A program made the translations under genes and the position numbers. Below are positions 52,032-60,748 of a DNA stretch of 64,000 bases, one piece after another. Origin of the DNA: Chloroflexota bacterium (GTDB lineage Bacteria; Chloroflexota; Limnocylindria; QHBO01); contig JBBDXT010000004.1 in NCBI GenBank assembly GCA_040902225.1, forward strand, positions 54,060 to 118,059, read 5' to 3'. Every line of letters starts with the position of its first letter. Position 1 is the first letter of the stretch. Under the pieces are notes generated by a model. It was given only the letters and a program-made list of their open reading frames with translations. It was not told the origin of the DNA and ran no database searches.

Positions 52032-54020
52032 GTGATGGACGGCTACTCGGTACAGGAAGCAGCGTCAGTCCTCGGGGTGGCTGAAGGGCGCGTCTGGGAG
52101 CTGTTGGCCAGAGGCGTGCTGCTCGGCACCCCCGAGGGCGACTCCATGCGCGTTTTCCTCAAGACGCAGCCCGGACCGATCGCGTCCGCCGCGCACGACG
52201 AGCCGCCGCGCACGAACGGCAACGGCGGCACGCATGGCCAAACCGGCGAGGCCAGTGCCTTTCGGGAGCTGCTGACCGAGTTTCGCAACCTGACCGAGCG
52301 TTATGGGCAGGCACTGCTAGCCCTTGGAGAATCACGCGGCGAGGTGGCGGGCCTGCGCTCGCGGGTCGATCAGCTCGAGGCGCGCCTCGACCTTCGGTTG
52401 CCGCCGCCAGTCGATGCCGCCCCGATGGCCTGGGACTCGCTGAGCGTCCCCGCCTTGACGCCCGAGCCATCCCCCCCGATGCCTCCGCCGGCCGCTCCGC
52501 GCCCGCGGGGCGCGCCCCGCCCGCCGGCTCGCCGCAAGCCGCGCCCAGGCAAGGCCCGCTCCCCTCGTGAAGCAGTGGCCGGCTTCGCGGATGCGCTGGC
52601 TCGCGCGCAGGATCCGAATGCCGCGGATCTCGGGGAGTCCCGTTTGGAGGCGGACCGTGACTCGCAGGAAAGCGCTGAGGCCACCGGGGCAGCTGTCGCA
52701 GCGCCGGACGAGGCGATTCAGGAGGCTGGCGAGGCGACGGATGTCGCCGCGGAGGTGACGGCCGAGGAGGTCGGGGCCGCGGAGGTGACGGCCGAGGAGG
52801 TCGGGGCCGAGGAAGTGGCAGCCGAGGAAGTGGCAGCCGGGGAGGAGATCCCCGACGAGCAGGAGGCGGCGGTGCCTAAGCCGGTTGCCGCTGCAGAAGC
52901 CGCGGCTGCGGAGGTTGCGGTCGAGGATAGAGCCGAGGCGCCGACGGCCGAGGTCGAACCACCGACCTACAGCACCGTTGTCGTGGAGCCGGATTGGTTC
53001 GCAGATGGCGACTTCGCTTGGCTCGACGCGGCGGAGATGGAAAGCAGCGTCCAGGTCGCTCCGCCCACGCCGACGCCGGATCAAGCTGAGCCGGAGCCCG
53101 AAAGCTCGTCCGTCGCGACAGGGGCGCTGGAAGAGCCGGAGCCAGAAGCCCAGGCACTGCAGGAGCCGGAGGCGCCGGGCGAGGCGATCCGCCCGCCCGA
53201 GCCGGAGCCTGCTCTTGATTTCGAGTCTGCTCTTGATTTCGAGCCTGCGGCCGATTTCGAGCCATGGCAGCCGCCTGAGCCGGCGGCCCCGGAATTTCCT
53301 GCCGAACCGGCCGACGCCGAACCGGTCGACGCCGAAGCGGAAGTCGCCGAACCGGTGGTCGCCGAACCGGCAGTCGCCGAACCGGCAGTCGCCGAAACGG
53401 CGGCCTCGGACGCGCCCGAACCGCCAACCATGAGCACGGCCGTCGCGGTGGAGGAGGTCGAGGAGGAGGTCATGTGGCTCGGCGGCGAGCCCGATCCGAG
53501 TCCCATCGTGCGCGATGAGCCGCGCCCGGAATTCCGGGCCGAGGCGGACCTGTGGCCGGCGGTCGATGCCGCTCCGGTCGTGGAGATCGTTCGGCCGCCG
53601 CTGGCCATGACCGAGGATGAGCTTGCCCGCCTCGCGCTCGACGAGGGCTGGGATGACGCCGAGGTGGCCGCGATCCGCGCGATGATCACCCCCCCGCCCT
53701 CGTCGACGGTCGACCTGCCGGGCGCCGCCGAGCTCCACGAGGCAATGGCCGCGCTCGAGGCGGTCCCGGTCCAGGCCGATCCTTCATACGACGTGTCTCG
53801 GCAGTGGGCAAAGCCTGCCGCGGACGACAACGAGCCGGCCCGTCACGACGACTGGGCATTCGAGCCTGAGCCGGCTCCGCCACCGCCCACCACCAGCCGT
53901 TCGCCTTCTGACGTGACCTCCGCGCTACGGCGCACGGCAGCAGACCCCGGTTGGCTTCGGCGTCGCCAGGGGCCGGCTGCGGCCGCATATCGCAGGCTGC
54001 GGCGTCTCTTCCCCGGTTGA
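52032..54020 (+). CDS. HTH protein with long acidic, repeat-rich disordered region
   Basis: A 662-residue protein. Residues 3-30 (YSVQEAASVLGVAEGRVWEL) form a MerR/excisionase-type helix-turn-helix. A coiled coil of about 50 residues follows (FRNLTERYGQALLALGESRG), then a disordered stretch of about 400 residues dominated by Ala, Glu, Pro and Val. A short conserved-looking helix (LARLALDEGWDDAEVAAIRA) and a basic tail (RRLRRLFPG) close it. The architecture suggests a DNA-binding or scaffolding protein. GTG at 52032 follows TACCCT by nine bases; ATG at 52035 is equally possible. Confidence 0.75.
   Translation: MMDGYSVQEAASVLGVAEGRVWELLARGVLLGTPEGDSMRVFLKTQPGPIASAAHDEPPRTNGNGGTHGQTGEASAFRELLTEFRNLTERYGQALLALGESRGEVAGLRSRVDQLEARLDLRLPPPVDAAPMAWDSLSVPALTPEPSPPMPPPAAPRPRGAPRPPARRKPRPGKARSPREAVAGFADALARAQDPNAADLGESRLEADRDSQESAEATGAAVAAPDEAIQEAGEATDVAAEVTAEEVGAAEVTAEEVGAEEVAAEEVAAGEEIPDEQEAAVPKPVAAAEAAAAEVAVEDRAEAPTAEVEPPTYSTVVVEPDWFADGDFAWLDAAEMESSVQVAPPTPTPDQAEPEPESSSVATGALEEPEPEAQALQEPEAPGEAIRPPEPEPALDFESALDFEPAADFEPWQPPEPAAPEFPAEPADAEPVDAEAEVAEPVVAEPAVAEPAVAETAASDAPEPPTMSTAVAVEEVEEEVMWLGGEPDPSPIVRDEPRPEFRAEADLWPAVDAAPVVEIVRPPLAMTEDELARLALDEGWDDAEVAAIRAMITPPPSSTVDLPGAAELHEAMAALEAVPVQADPSYDVSRQWAKPAADDNEPARHDDWAFEPEPAPPPPTTSRSPSDVTSALRRTAADPGWLRRRQGPAAAAYRRLRRLFPG
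52749..52838 (+). repeat. In-frame tandem repeats (2 x 30 bp, 2 x 15 bp)
   Basis: Two identical 30-bp units (52749-52778, 52779-52808) and two identical 15-bp units (52809-52838) encode AEVTAEEVGA and EEVAA repeats. The perfect identity points to recent slippage expansion. Confidence 0.85.
53211..53264 (+). repeat. Three 18-bp in-frame repeats
   Basis: Units at 53211-53228, 53229-53246 and 53247-53264 encode ALDFES, ALDFEP and AADFEP. The first two differ at one base. Confidence 0.75.
53301..53405 (+). repeat. Seven 15-bp in-frame repeats
   Basis: Seven consecutive units of the form gccgaaccggNNgtc or close variants encode AEPAD/AEPVV/AEPAV pentapeptides. Units 5 and 6 are identical. Confidence 0.8.
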
Positions 54021-54532
54021 CGACCGGCGCTCCAACTGCCCCTGGCGGGCGACGACTCCCGGATCTGGGACCCCGCGGTGAAGGGTGGGTCGTCGGTCAG
54101 TTCGCACTGATCGGCCTGCTCATCATCGTGGGCTTGTCAGGGGAACCAACATTCTGGCCGGCCAGCTCCATCGGCTGGGTGGGATTCCTCGCTGGCGTGG
54201 CCGCGCTTGCCGTTGGTGGATGGCTCGCGTTCCGCGCGATGGCCGATCTGGGCGCGAGCATGACCCCGGTGCCGCGACCGCGACCTGATGGCCGCCTGAT
54301 CGATTCGGGCATCTACACCCGTCTGCGTCATCCCATCTACGCGGGCCTGATGCTCGCGGGCTTCGGGTGGAGCGCAGTCACCCAGAGCGTTGGGGCCTTT
54401 GTCGTGGCGCTGCTGCTGGCAGCCTTCCTGGATGCCAAGACGCGCCGCGAGGAGACGTGGCTGCTCGAGCGATACGACGCATACGAGGCCTACCGACGCA
54501 GAACGAAGCGCTTCGTGCCCGGAATCTACTGA
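54017..54532 (+). CDS. Isoprenylcysteine carboxyl methyltransferase-like membrane protein
   Basis: A membrane protein of about 171 residues with 4-5 hydrophobic segments and the ICMT/PEMT signature YTRLRHPIYAGLMLAG followed by EETWLLERYDAYEAYRRRT. It is a probable SAM-dependent methyltransferase of lipids or small isoprenoids; the substrate is unknown. The only credible start is TTG at 54017, which overlaps the TGA of the preceding gene (TTGA), so translation is probably coupled. Confidence 0.75.
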   Translation: MTTGAPTAPGGRRLPDLGPRGEGWVVGQFALIGLLIIVGLSGEPTFWPASSIGWVGFLAGVAALAVGGWLAFRAMADLGASMTPVPRPRPDGRLIDSGIYTRLRHPIYAGLMLAGFGWSAVTQSVGAFVVALLLAAFLDAKTRREETWLLERYDAYEAYRRRTKRFVPGIY

Positions 54533-54619
54533 TCCTCGTGGCCCGCGTGCCGGCAGTCTTGGGTGGAGCAAGCGGTGACGGCCGGCGCCAATCGCGCCGC
54601 CTGGACTACCTTTGGCCGC

Positions 54620-55204
54620 ATGACCGGCTATGACGCATCGACCGCGCTGGTGGTGGTCGACCTCCAGAACGACTTCGCCGACCCCGCCGGCAGCCTCCAC
54701 GTGAGCGGCGCGAGCGAGGTCGTGTCGCGGATGAATGACGAGATTCAGGTGGCCGTGAGCGAGGAGGCCATGGTGGTCTATACGCAGGACTGGCATCCGA
54801 CATCGACTCCGCATTTCGCGAAGGACGGCGGAGTGTGGCCGGTGCATTGCGTCGCCGAGACATGGGGAGCCGAGCTGCACCCGGAGTTGGTGGTGGCGGG
54901 TCCGAGCGTCCGCAAGGGGAGCAACGGGGAGGACGGGTACTCGGGCTTTACGATGCGCGACCCCGTCTCGGGCGTTGATCTTCCGACCGAGCTTGCCGCG
55001 CTTCTGCGGGACCGGGGTGTGACGAGGGTTGTCGTGGGCGGGCTCGCCACCGACTACTGCGTGCTTGGAACGGTCCTCGACGCGCGAAGGCTCGGCTTCG
55101 AGACGATCGTACTGACGGCGGCAGTGGCGGCGGTCGAGCTGACCGCCGGCGACGGAGCACGTGCCCTGGCGCAGATGGCCGAGGCGGGAGCTCAGCTCGA
55201 CTAG
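54620..55204 (+). CDS. pncA: Nicotinamidase/isochorismatase family hydrolase
   Basis: A 194-residue cysteine hydrolase with VVVDLQNDFADPAGSL (catalytic Asp), the metal-binding segment TQDWHPTSTPHFA, GPSVRKGSNGEDGYSGF (catalytic Lys) and GGLATDYCVLGTVLDA (nucleophile Cys). The pattern matches nicotinamidase, which converts nicotinamide to nicotinate for NAD salvage. ATG at 54620 follows TACCTT by seven bases. Confidence 0.9.
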   Translation: MTGYDASTALVVVDLQNDFADPAGSLHVSGASEVVSRMNDEIQVAVSEEAMVVYTQDWHPTSTPHFAKDGGVWPVHCVAETWGAELHPELVVAGPSVRKGSNGEDGYSGFTMRDPVSGVDLPTELAALLRDRGVTRVVVGGLATDYCVLGTVLDARRLGFETIVLTAAVAAVELTAGDGARALAQMAEAGAQLD

Positions 55205-55214
55205 CTGACCGCGA

Positions 55215-55403
55215 TCATGACTGCCGCCGCGCCCGTCTGAAGATCGCAAAGCCAACCGCGACGGCTACGAATCCGAGGACGATCCAGGTCCGATCCGCGG
55301 TCATGAAGCTGCGCGGCGCAAACGGCAGATTTAGGCCCTGCGCGATCCACACAGCTCCGGCCAGGGCGAGCAACACGGCGAGCACGCTGACAATCGATCG
55401 CAT
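55215..55403 (-). CDS. Small two-TM membrane protein
   Basis: A 62-residue protein with two hydrophobic helices (IVSVLAVLLALAGAVWIAQG and WIVLGFVAVAVGFAIF), a GLNLPFAPRSFMTADRTW loop and an RRARRQS tail. This is a common small membrane-protein pattern in high-GC bacteria with no known role. TATCCT seven bases before ATG 55403 supports the start. Confidence 0.7.
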   Translation of the reverse strand: MRSIVSVLAVLLALAGAVWIAQGLNLPFAPRSFMTADRTWIVLGFVAVAVGFAIFRRARRQS

Positions 55404-55441
55404 GCCGCTCAGGATAGCCAGATCGGGCCAGACTTGACCTC

Positions 55442-55469
55442 TTGCGTGCCGGGAATCTGTCGGTATACT
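55442..55469 (+). promoter_or_regulatory. Promoter of the zinc-ribbon protein, long leader
   Basis: TTGCGT (55442-55447) and TATACT (55464-55469) are 16 bases apart, a good sigma-70-type pair. Transcription would begin near 55476, giving a leader of about 150 nt before GTG 55625. Confidence 0.5.
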
Positions 55470-55624
55470 CGGCCGCAAGTCGGGCCGCATGAGAGCGGCG
55501 CCAGCAGCCTTCCCTCCCCCTCCCACCACGTCCATCGTCGGCTCACGGGGTAGCGGCAAGACCCGTGGCCGGCGCTGATCGAGGCGTAGTGCTCGACGTG
55601 GTAACTCTATGTGGGAGGGTCCTC

Positions 55625-55957
55625 GTGGCCTACACCGATCAGGTGCTCACCTGTGCGGACTGCGGAATCGACTTCGTCTTCTCCGCGTCTGAGCAGGAAT
55701 TCTTTGCGCAGAAGGGGTTCACCTCTGCGCCCAAGCGCTGCTCCTCGTGTCGAGCGCAGCGGCGTGCCACGGGCGGCGGCAGCAGCTACGCGGCGAGCGG
55801 CGGCGGCGGCTACAACGGCGGCGGCTACAGCCGCGGTCCGCGCGAGATGTTCGATGCGGTCTGCGCGCGCTGCGGCAAGGACACGCAGGTCCCCTTCCGC
55901 CCAACCGGTGCGCGCCCGGTCTACTGCAGCGACTGCTTCCGGCTGATGCGCGGCTAG
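55625..55957 (+). CDS. Double zinc-ribbon (CxxC) protein
   Basis: A 110-residue protein. The N-terminal zinc ribbon (LTCADCGIDFVFSASEQEFF, KRCSSCRAQRR) is of the zf-trcl type. A Gly/Ser/Tyr-rich linker follows (about residues 52-75), then a second CxxC pair (VCARCGKDTQVPFRPTGARP, YCSDCF). Such proteins are common in Chloroflexota and suspected RNA-binding or cold/stress proteins, unproven. GTG at 55625 follows GGAGGGT. An intrinsic terminator lies 26 bases after the stop. Confidence 0.8.
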   Translation: MAYTDQVLTCADCGIDFVFSASEQEFFAQKGFTSAPKRCSSCRAQRRATGGGSSYAASGGGGYNGGGYSRGPREMFDAVCARCGKDTQVPFRPTGARPVYCSDCFRLMRG

Positions 55958-55982
55958 TCCAGCATCGGCTCACAGCCAAGAT

Positions 55983-56022
55983 AGGCGGCGCCCCGTTCGC
56001 GGGGGGCCGCCTCTTCGTTTTT
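55983..56022 (+). terminator. Intrinsic terminator after the zinc-ribbon gene
   Basis: aggcggc-gcccc pairs with gggg-ggccgcct around a short loop, giving a strong GC-rich hairpin, followed by cttcgttttt. It separates the zinc-ribbon gene from the pentose-phosphate operon. Confidence 0.85.
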
Positions 56023-56042
56023 CGCAGCGCCGATCGGTCCCT

Positions 56043-57902
56043 ATGATGATCAGCAACATGGACGATCGAGCATCCTGGGCCGAGCTCGCTGCGCAGCTCC
56101 GCGTCGACTCGATCCGCTCCAGTTCGGCGGCGGGCTCGGGGCACCCGACCAGCTCGATGTCGGCGGCCGACCTCATGGCGGTGCTGCTCTCGAAGTACCT
56201 GCACTACGACTTCGAGGCGCCCGAGGATCCGTGCAACGACCATCTGATCCTGAGCAAGGGTCACGCCTCGCCGCTGCTGTACGCCGCATACAAGGCGGCC
56301 GGCGCCATCACGGACGCCGAGATGCTCACCTTCCGCAGGGCCGGCAGCCGCATCGAGGGGCATCCGACTCCCGTGCTGCCGTGGGTCGACGTGGCCACCG
56401 GCTCGCTGGGACAGGGGCTGCCGATCGCGGTTGGCGTGGCACTTGCCGGCAAGCTGCTGGACCGGCTCCCGTACCGGGTCTGGTGCATCTGCGGCGACTC
56501 GGAGATGGCGGAGGGCTCCATCTGGGAGGCGTTCGAGTCAGCCGCATTCCGCGGCCTCGCCAACCTGACCGCGATCGTCGACGTCAATCGGCTGGGCCAG
56601 ACCGGCGAGACGATGCACGGCTGGGACCTTGATCTTTTCTCCGCGAGGGCGCGCGCCTTCGGCTGGCATGCGATCGAGATCGACGGCCACGACCTTGGCG
56701 CCATCGACGGAGCGTACGCCGAGGCGCTTGGCGTGGACGACAGGCCGACCGTCGTGCTGGCGCGCACCGAGAAGGGCCACGGGGTGGCCGCGGTCGCCAA
56801 CAAGAACGGGTTTCACGGCAAGCCGCTCGCCGACCCCGACGTGGCGATCGCGGAGCTGGGCGGGATCCGCAACCTGAGCGTCGCCGTCGCCAAGCCGAGC
56901 GGGCCGGCCGACCCGCACCGATTCCCGGCGAGCGGGGAGCTGCACCTGCCGGAGTACGAAGTCGGCAGCAAGGAGGCCACGCGCAAGGCCTACGGCGACG
57001 CGCTGGTCGCACTCGGGGCAGCGCGTGGCGACGTGGTGGCGCTCGACGGCGAGGTCGGCAACTCGACCTACTCCGAGGAGTTCGCGGCCGCGTACCCAGA
57101 ACGCTTCATCCAGTGCTACATCGCCGAGCAGCAGATGGTTGCGATGGCGGTTGGCCTCCAGGTGCGCGGCTGGCGCCCGTACGCCGCGACCTTCGCGGCG
57201 TTCCTGTCGCGCGCCTACGACTTTGTACGCATGGCCGCGGTCAGCCGGGCCGACATCGTGCTGACCGGCTCGCACGCGGGGGTGAGCATCGGTGAGGACG
57301 GGCCCTCGCAGATGGCGCTCGAGGACATCGCCTCGATGCGGGCGGTATACGGCAGCACGGTCCTCTATCCATCGGACGCCAACCAGACCGCCGCCCTGTT
57401 GGCCAAAGTCCTCCACCGCAAGGGGATCGTCTTCATCCGTACCACCCGCGAGAAGGTGCCGGTCCTGTATCCGTCGACTGAGCCATTCGAGATCGGCGGC
57501 AGCCGGGTCGTCCGCCAGACCGATGCCGACCGGGTCACCCTGGTCGGGGCGGGGATCACGCTGCACGAGGCCATCTCGGCGGCTGAGCTGCTGGCAGCCG
57601 AGGGGATTGCCGCTCGGGTCATCGACTGCTACTCGGTGAAGCCGATCGACGCCGCCACGCTGCGGGCCGCCGCTGCGGAGACCGGCGGCATCATCACCAT
57701 CGAGGACCATTGGCCGGAGGGCGGGCTCGGCGACGCGGTGCTCGAGGTCTTCGCCGCCGACTCCGTCCGTCCACGCATCGTCAAGCTGGCAGTTCGCCAC
57801 ATGCCCGGGTCGGCGACGCCGGCCGAGCAGCTCGCCATGGCCGGTATCGATGCCGCCCACATCGCCGCCGCTGCCCGAGACCTCGTACAGGAGATCCGAT
57901 GA
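56043..57902 (+). CDS. tkt: Transketolase
   Basis: A single-chain transketolase of up to 619 residues, the short human-like type. The thiamine diphosphate motif is GDSEMAEGSIWEAFESAAFR with DVN after it; SGHPTSSMSAADL opens the N-domain and EDGPSQMALEDIASMRAVYG lies in the pyrimidine-binding domain. It interconverts C5 with C3/C7 and C4/C6 sugar phosphates. ATG at 56058 (MDDRASW) is an alternative start, because TATGAT lies ten bases before it. First gene of the six-gene pentose-phosphate operon. Confidence 0.9.
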   Translation: MMISNMDDRASWAELAAQLRVDSIRSSSAAGSGHPTSSMSAADLMAVLLSKYLHYDFEAPEDPCNDHLILSKGHASPLLYAAYKAAGAITDAEMLTFRRAGSRIEGHPTPVLPWVDVATGSLGQGLPIAVGVALAGKLLDRLPYRVWCICGDSEMAEGSIWEAFESAAFRGLANLTAIVDVNRLGQTGETMHGWDLDLFSARARAFGWHAIEIDGHDLGAIDGAYAEALGVDDRPTVVLARTEKGHGVAAVANKNGFHGKPLADPDVAIAELGGIRNLSVAVAKPSGPADPHRFPASGELHLPEYEVGSKEATRKAYGDALVALGAARGDVVALDGEVGNSTYSEEFAAAYPERFIQCYIAEQQMVAMAVGLQVRGWRPYAATFAAFLSRAYDFVRMAAVSRADIVLTGSHAGVSIGEDGPSQMALEDIASMRAVYGSTVLYPSDANQTAALLAKVLHRKGIVFIRTTREKVPVLYPSTEPFEIGGSRVVRQTDADRVTLVGAGITLHEAISAAELLAAEGIAARVIDCYSVKPIDAATLRAAAAETGGIITIEDHWPEGGLGDAVLEVFAADSVRPRIVKLAVRHMPGSATPAEQLAMAGIDAAHIAAAARDLVQEIR

Positions 57903-59005
57903 TGAACACACTGCAACGGCTGCATGCCGAGCAGGACCAGAGCCCGTGGATCGACTTCATCGACCGTCAGCTGATCGACAGCGGGAAGCTGGCCGAGCGA
58001 GTCGAGATGGGGATCCGTGGCCTCACCAGCAACCCGACCATCTTCGGGAAGGCGGTCGCCAGCGGCCAGTACGACGACCTGATTCGCCGCGAGATTGCCG
58101 CCGGCCACGACGCACGAGAGATCTTCGAGGAGATCGAAGTCGCCGATTGCGGCGACGCGGCCGATATCCTGCGGCCCGTCTACGACAAGGCGGATGGCGC
58201 CGACGGGTTCGTCTCGATCGAGGTCGAGCCGGACCTCGCCGAGGACTCGGAATCAACGCTGGAACGGGCGCGGCATCTGTGGGGCCGCCTGGCGCGCCCC
58301 AACGTCTTCATCAAGATCCCTGCCACCCCGGCTGGTCTGCCCGCCATCGAGTCGGCGATCGCCGAGGGGATCAACATCAACATCACGCTGATGTTCAGCG
58401 TGGACGTCTACCGGGACGTGGCCCGTGCGTACATCGCCGGATTGCGACACCGGCGCGATGCCGGTGGGGAGATTGGGCGGGTGGCATCGGTCGCGTCGTT
58501 CTTCGTGAGCCGGGTCGACACCAAGGTCGACAAGGCGCTCGACGCGATCGGCACGCCGGCCGCCCTGGCGGCACGCGGACAGGCTGCCATCGCCAACGCG
58601 AAGCTCGCGTATCACGCCTACAAGGAGATCTTCGAGGGGGGAGAGTTCGACGACCTGGCGGCTGCCGGGGCCCGGGTGCAGCGCTGCCTGTGGGCGAGCA
58701 CCTCGACCAAGAACCCCGCCTACCGCGACGTCATGTACGCCGAGGAGCTGATCGGTCCCAAGACGGTTGACACGCTGCCGACCGAGACGATCGAGGCCTT
58801 CCTCGATCACGGCGTGGTGAGCCGCACTCTGGACGTGGGCCTGGATGAGGCCATCGCGGCGATTCGCGCGGTGGAGGCGCTCGGGATCCCGATGGCGACC
58901 GTCACCGATGAGCTGATCGTCGAGGGCGTGGCTTCCTTCACGAAATCGTTCGAGGAGCTGATGGGCGTCATCGACGCGCAGCGCAAGGCGCTCGCTCCGG
59001 CGTGA
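57899..59005 (+). CDS. tal: Transaldolase
   Basis: A 368-residue class I transaldolase of the actinobacterial TalB/Tal length. GIRGLTSNPTIFGKA lies near residue 45, the Schiff-base lysine in VFIKIPATPAGLPAI, then NINITLMFSVDVYRD and SFFVSRVDTKVD. It moves a dihydroxyacetone unit between sedoheptulose-7-phosphate and glyceraldehyde-3-phosphate. ATG overlaps the tkt stop (ATGATG), and its own stop overlaps the pgi start (GTGA). Confidence 0.9.
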   Translation: MMNTLQRLHAEQDQSPWIDFIDRQLIDSGKLAERVEMGIRGLTSNPTIFGKAVASGQYDDLIRREIAAGHDAREIFEEIEVADCGDAADILRPVYDKADGADGFVSIEVEPDLAEDSESTLERARHLWGRLARPNVFIKIPATPAGLPAIESAIAEGININITLMFSVDVYRDVARAYIAGLRHRRDAGGEIGRVASVASFFVSRVDTKVDKALDAIGTPAALAARGQAAIANAKLAYHAYKEIFEGGEFDDLAAAGARVQRCLWASTSTKNPAYRDVMYAEELIGPKTVDTLPTETIEAFLDHGVVSRTLDVGLDEAIAAIRAVEALGIPMATVTDELIVEGVASFTKSFEELMGVIDAQRKALAPA

Positions 59006-60711
59006 CCGCCGCGGCAGGCTCCGCCTCGCTGGCATCCGCGGTGGCTGCACGCCTCTCCCGCTGGACCGATGAGCGGGTCGCTGAGCGGCTGTGGGCGCAG
59101 GACGGCAGCCTGTGGGCCGCGGCGGGCAAGCCACCCGCGGAGGTGGCGGCGTGGCTCGGCTGGCTGGATCTGCCGGTTGCGATGCAGCCTCGGATCGGCG
59201 AGCTCGAGCGCCTCAGCCGGGAAGTCCGCGCCGACGGCTACACCCGCGCCGCCGTGCTCGGTATGGGAGGCTCAAGCCTAGCCCCGGAGCTCTTCAGCCG
59301 CCTGTTCGGCGACTCCCTGGGGGGTTCGACGGCGGGTGGCCTGGAGCTGCGCATCCTCGACTCGACCCACCCCGATGCGGTGCGTGGCTTTCGAGAGTGG
59401 GCCGAGTCGGCTCGGACCATCTTCTGCGTGAGCAGCAAGTCCGGCTCGACCACCGAGCCGAACGCGTTTCACGCCGCCATGAGCGCGCACGCACCCGCGC
59501 TCGACTTCATCGCGATCACGGATCCGGACACCGCGCTCGCCGACCTCGCACGATCGCAGGGCTTCCGGGCGATCGTCGAAGGGCCGACAGACGTGGGCGG
59601 CCGCTACAGCGCCCTCTCGGTGTTCGGGCTGCTGCCGGCCGCGCTGCATGGGGTCGACCTCGGGGGCCTGCTGCAGCGGGCCGCGGCGATGGCCGATGAG
59701 TGCCGGCGCCCGGCTGTCGAGAACCCCGGCCTCCAGCTGGGCGCGGCGATCGGGGAGGCGGCGCTCGCCGGCCGCGACAAGCTGACGCTCCTCACCTCGC
59801 CCCGGCTGGCCAGCCTCGGCGACTGGATCGAGCAGCTGGTGGCGGAGAGCACGGGCAAGGCCGACCGCGGCATCATCCCGGTGGTCGGCGAGCCGCCGGC
59901 CGACGCGCAGGCGTATGGGGAGGATCGACAGTTTGTCGTTATCGCCCTGGCGGGCGACTCCATTCTCGAAGCGGAAGCACTGGCAGGCGAGCTGGAGCGC
60001 GTCGGCCATCCTGTCGTGCGCCTGGAGCTGGCGGATCGCCTGGACATCGGCGCCGAATTCGTGCGCTGGGAGGTCGCGACCGCCGCCGCCGGCATGCTGC
60101 TCGGGATCGACCCCTTCGACCAGCCCAACGTGCAGGAGGCCAAGGACGCCACCCGCGCGCTGCTGGATGCCTACCGCGCGAATGGCGCGCTTCCACAGCC
60201 GGCCCCCCTGGTGGCGGAGGCCGGGATCGCCGCCTACGGCGACGCAACGGTCCTGCGCGACGATCCGGTGACCGTCGAAGGCGCGCTGCGCGCGCTGGTC
60301 GACACGGCACGGCCGTCCGACTACTTCGCGCTGCTGGCCTACCTCCCCGGGGACCTTGCCACGATCGAGCTGCTTCAGCGCATACGAACGCTGGTCCGGG
60401 ACCGCCTTGGGCTGGCGACCAGTCTGGGGATCGGCCCGCGCTTCCTCCACTCGACCGGCCAGCTGCACAAGGGAGGTCCGCCATCCGGCATCTTTGTGCA
60501 GCTCACCGCGGAGCCACGCCGCGACCTGCCGATCCCCGGCTGGCCGGAGAGCTTCGGGACGTTGATCGCAGCCCAGGCCGCCGGCGACCTCGCCGCGCTG
60601 GAGCGGCGCGGACGACGCGTCGTGCGCCTCCATCTTGCTGAACCGGAGGCAGGTCTTGCCCGCCTGGAGGCGATGATGCATGCCACGCTTGGCGAGCCGG
60701 CACGCGCCTGA
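59002..60711 (+). CDS. pgi: Glucose-6-phosphate isomerase
   Basis: A 569-residue phosphoglucose isomerase-like SIS protein (AAVLGMGGSSLAPELFSRLF, FCVSSKSGSTTEPNAFHAA, QLHKGGPPSGIFVQLT near the C-terminus). In many relatives this domain is fused to transaldolase as one Tal-Pgi polypeptide; here they are separate genes overlapping by four bases (GTGA). It links fructose-6-phosphate made by tkt/tal back to glucose-6-phosphate for zwf. Confidence 0.85.
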   Translation: MTAAAGSASLASAVAARLSRWTDERVAERLWAQDGSLWAAAGKPPAEVAAWLGWLDLPVAMQPRIGELERLSREVRADGYTRAAVLGMGGSSLAPELFSRLFGDSLGGSTAGGLELRILDSTHPDAVRGFREWAESARTIFCVSSKSGSTTEPNAFHAAMSAHAPALDFIAITDPDTALADLARSQGFRAIVEGPTDVGGRYSALSVFGLLPAALHGVDLGGLLQRAAAMADECRRPAVENPGLQLGAAIGEAALAGRDKLTLLTSPRLASLGDWIEQLVAESTGKADRGIIPVVGEPPADAQAYGEDRQFVVIALAGDSILEAEALAGELERVGHPVVRLELADRLDIGAEFVRWEVATAAAGMLLGIDPFDQPNVQEAKDATRALLDAYRANGALPQPAPLVAEAGIAAYGDATVLRDDPVTVEGALRALVDTARPSDYFALLAYLPGDLATIELLQRIRTLVRDRLGLATSLGIGPRFLHSTGQLHKGGPPSGIFVQLTAEPRRDLPIPGWPESFGTLIAAQAAGDLAALERRGRRVVRLHLAEPEAGLARLEAMMHATLGEPARA

Positions 60712-60748
60712 CGGCGCGGCCATAGGAAAGCAGACGATCGAGGAAGAG

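Noticed and set aside
52749-53405. Tandem repeats considered as a CRISPR array
   Set aside because: Repeats are direct, in frame, without unique spacers, and part of a coding sequence; there are no cas genes.
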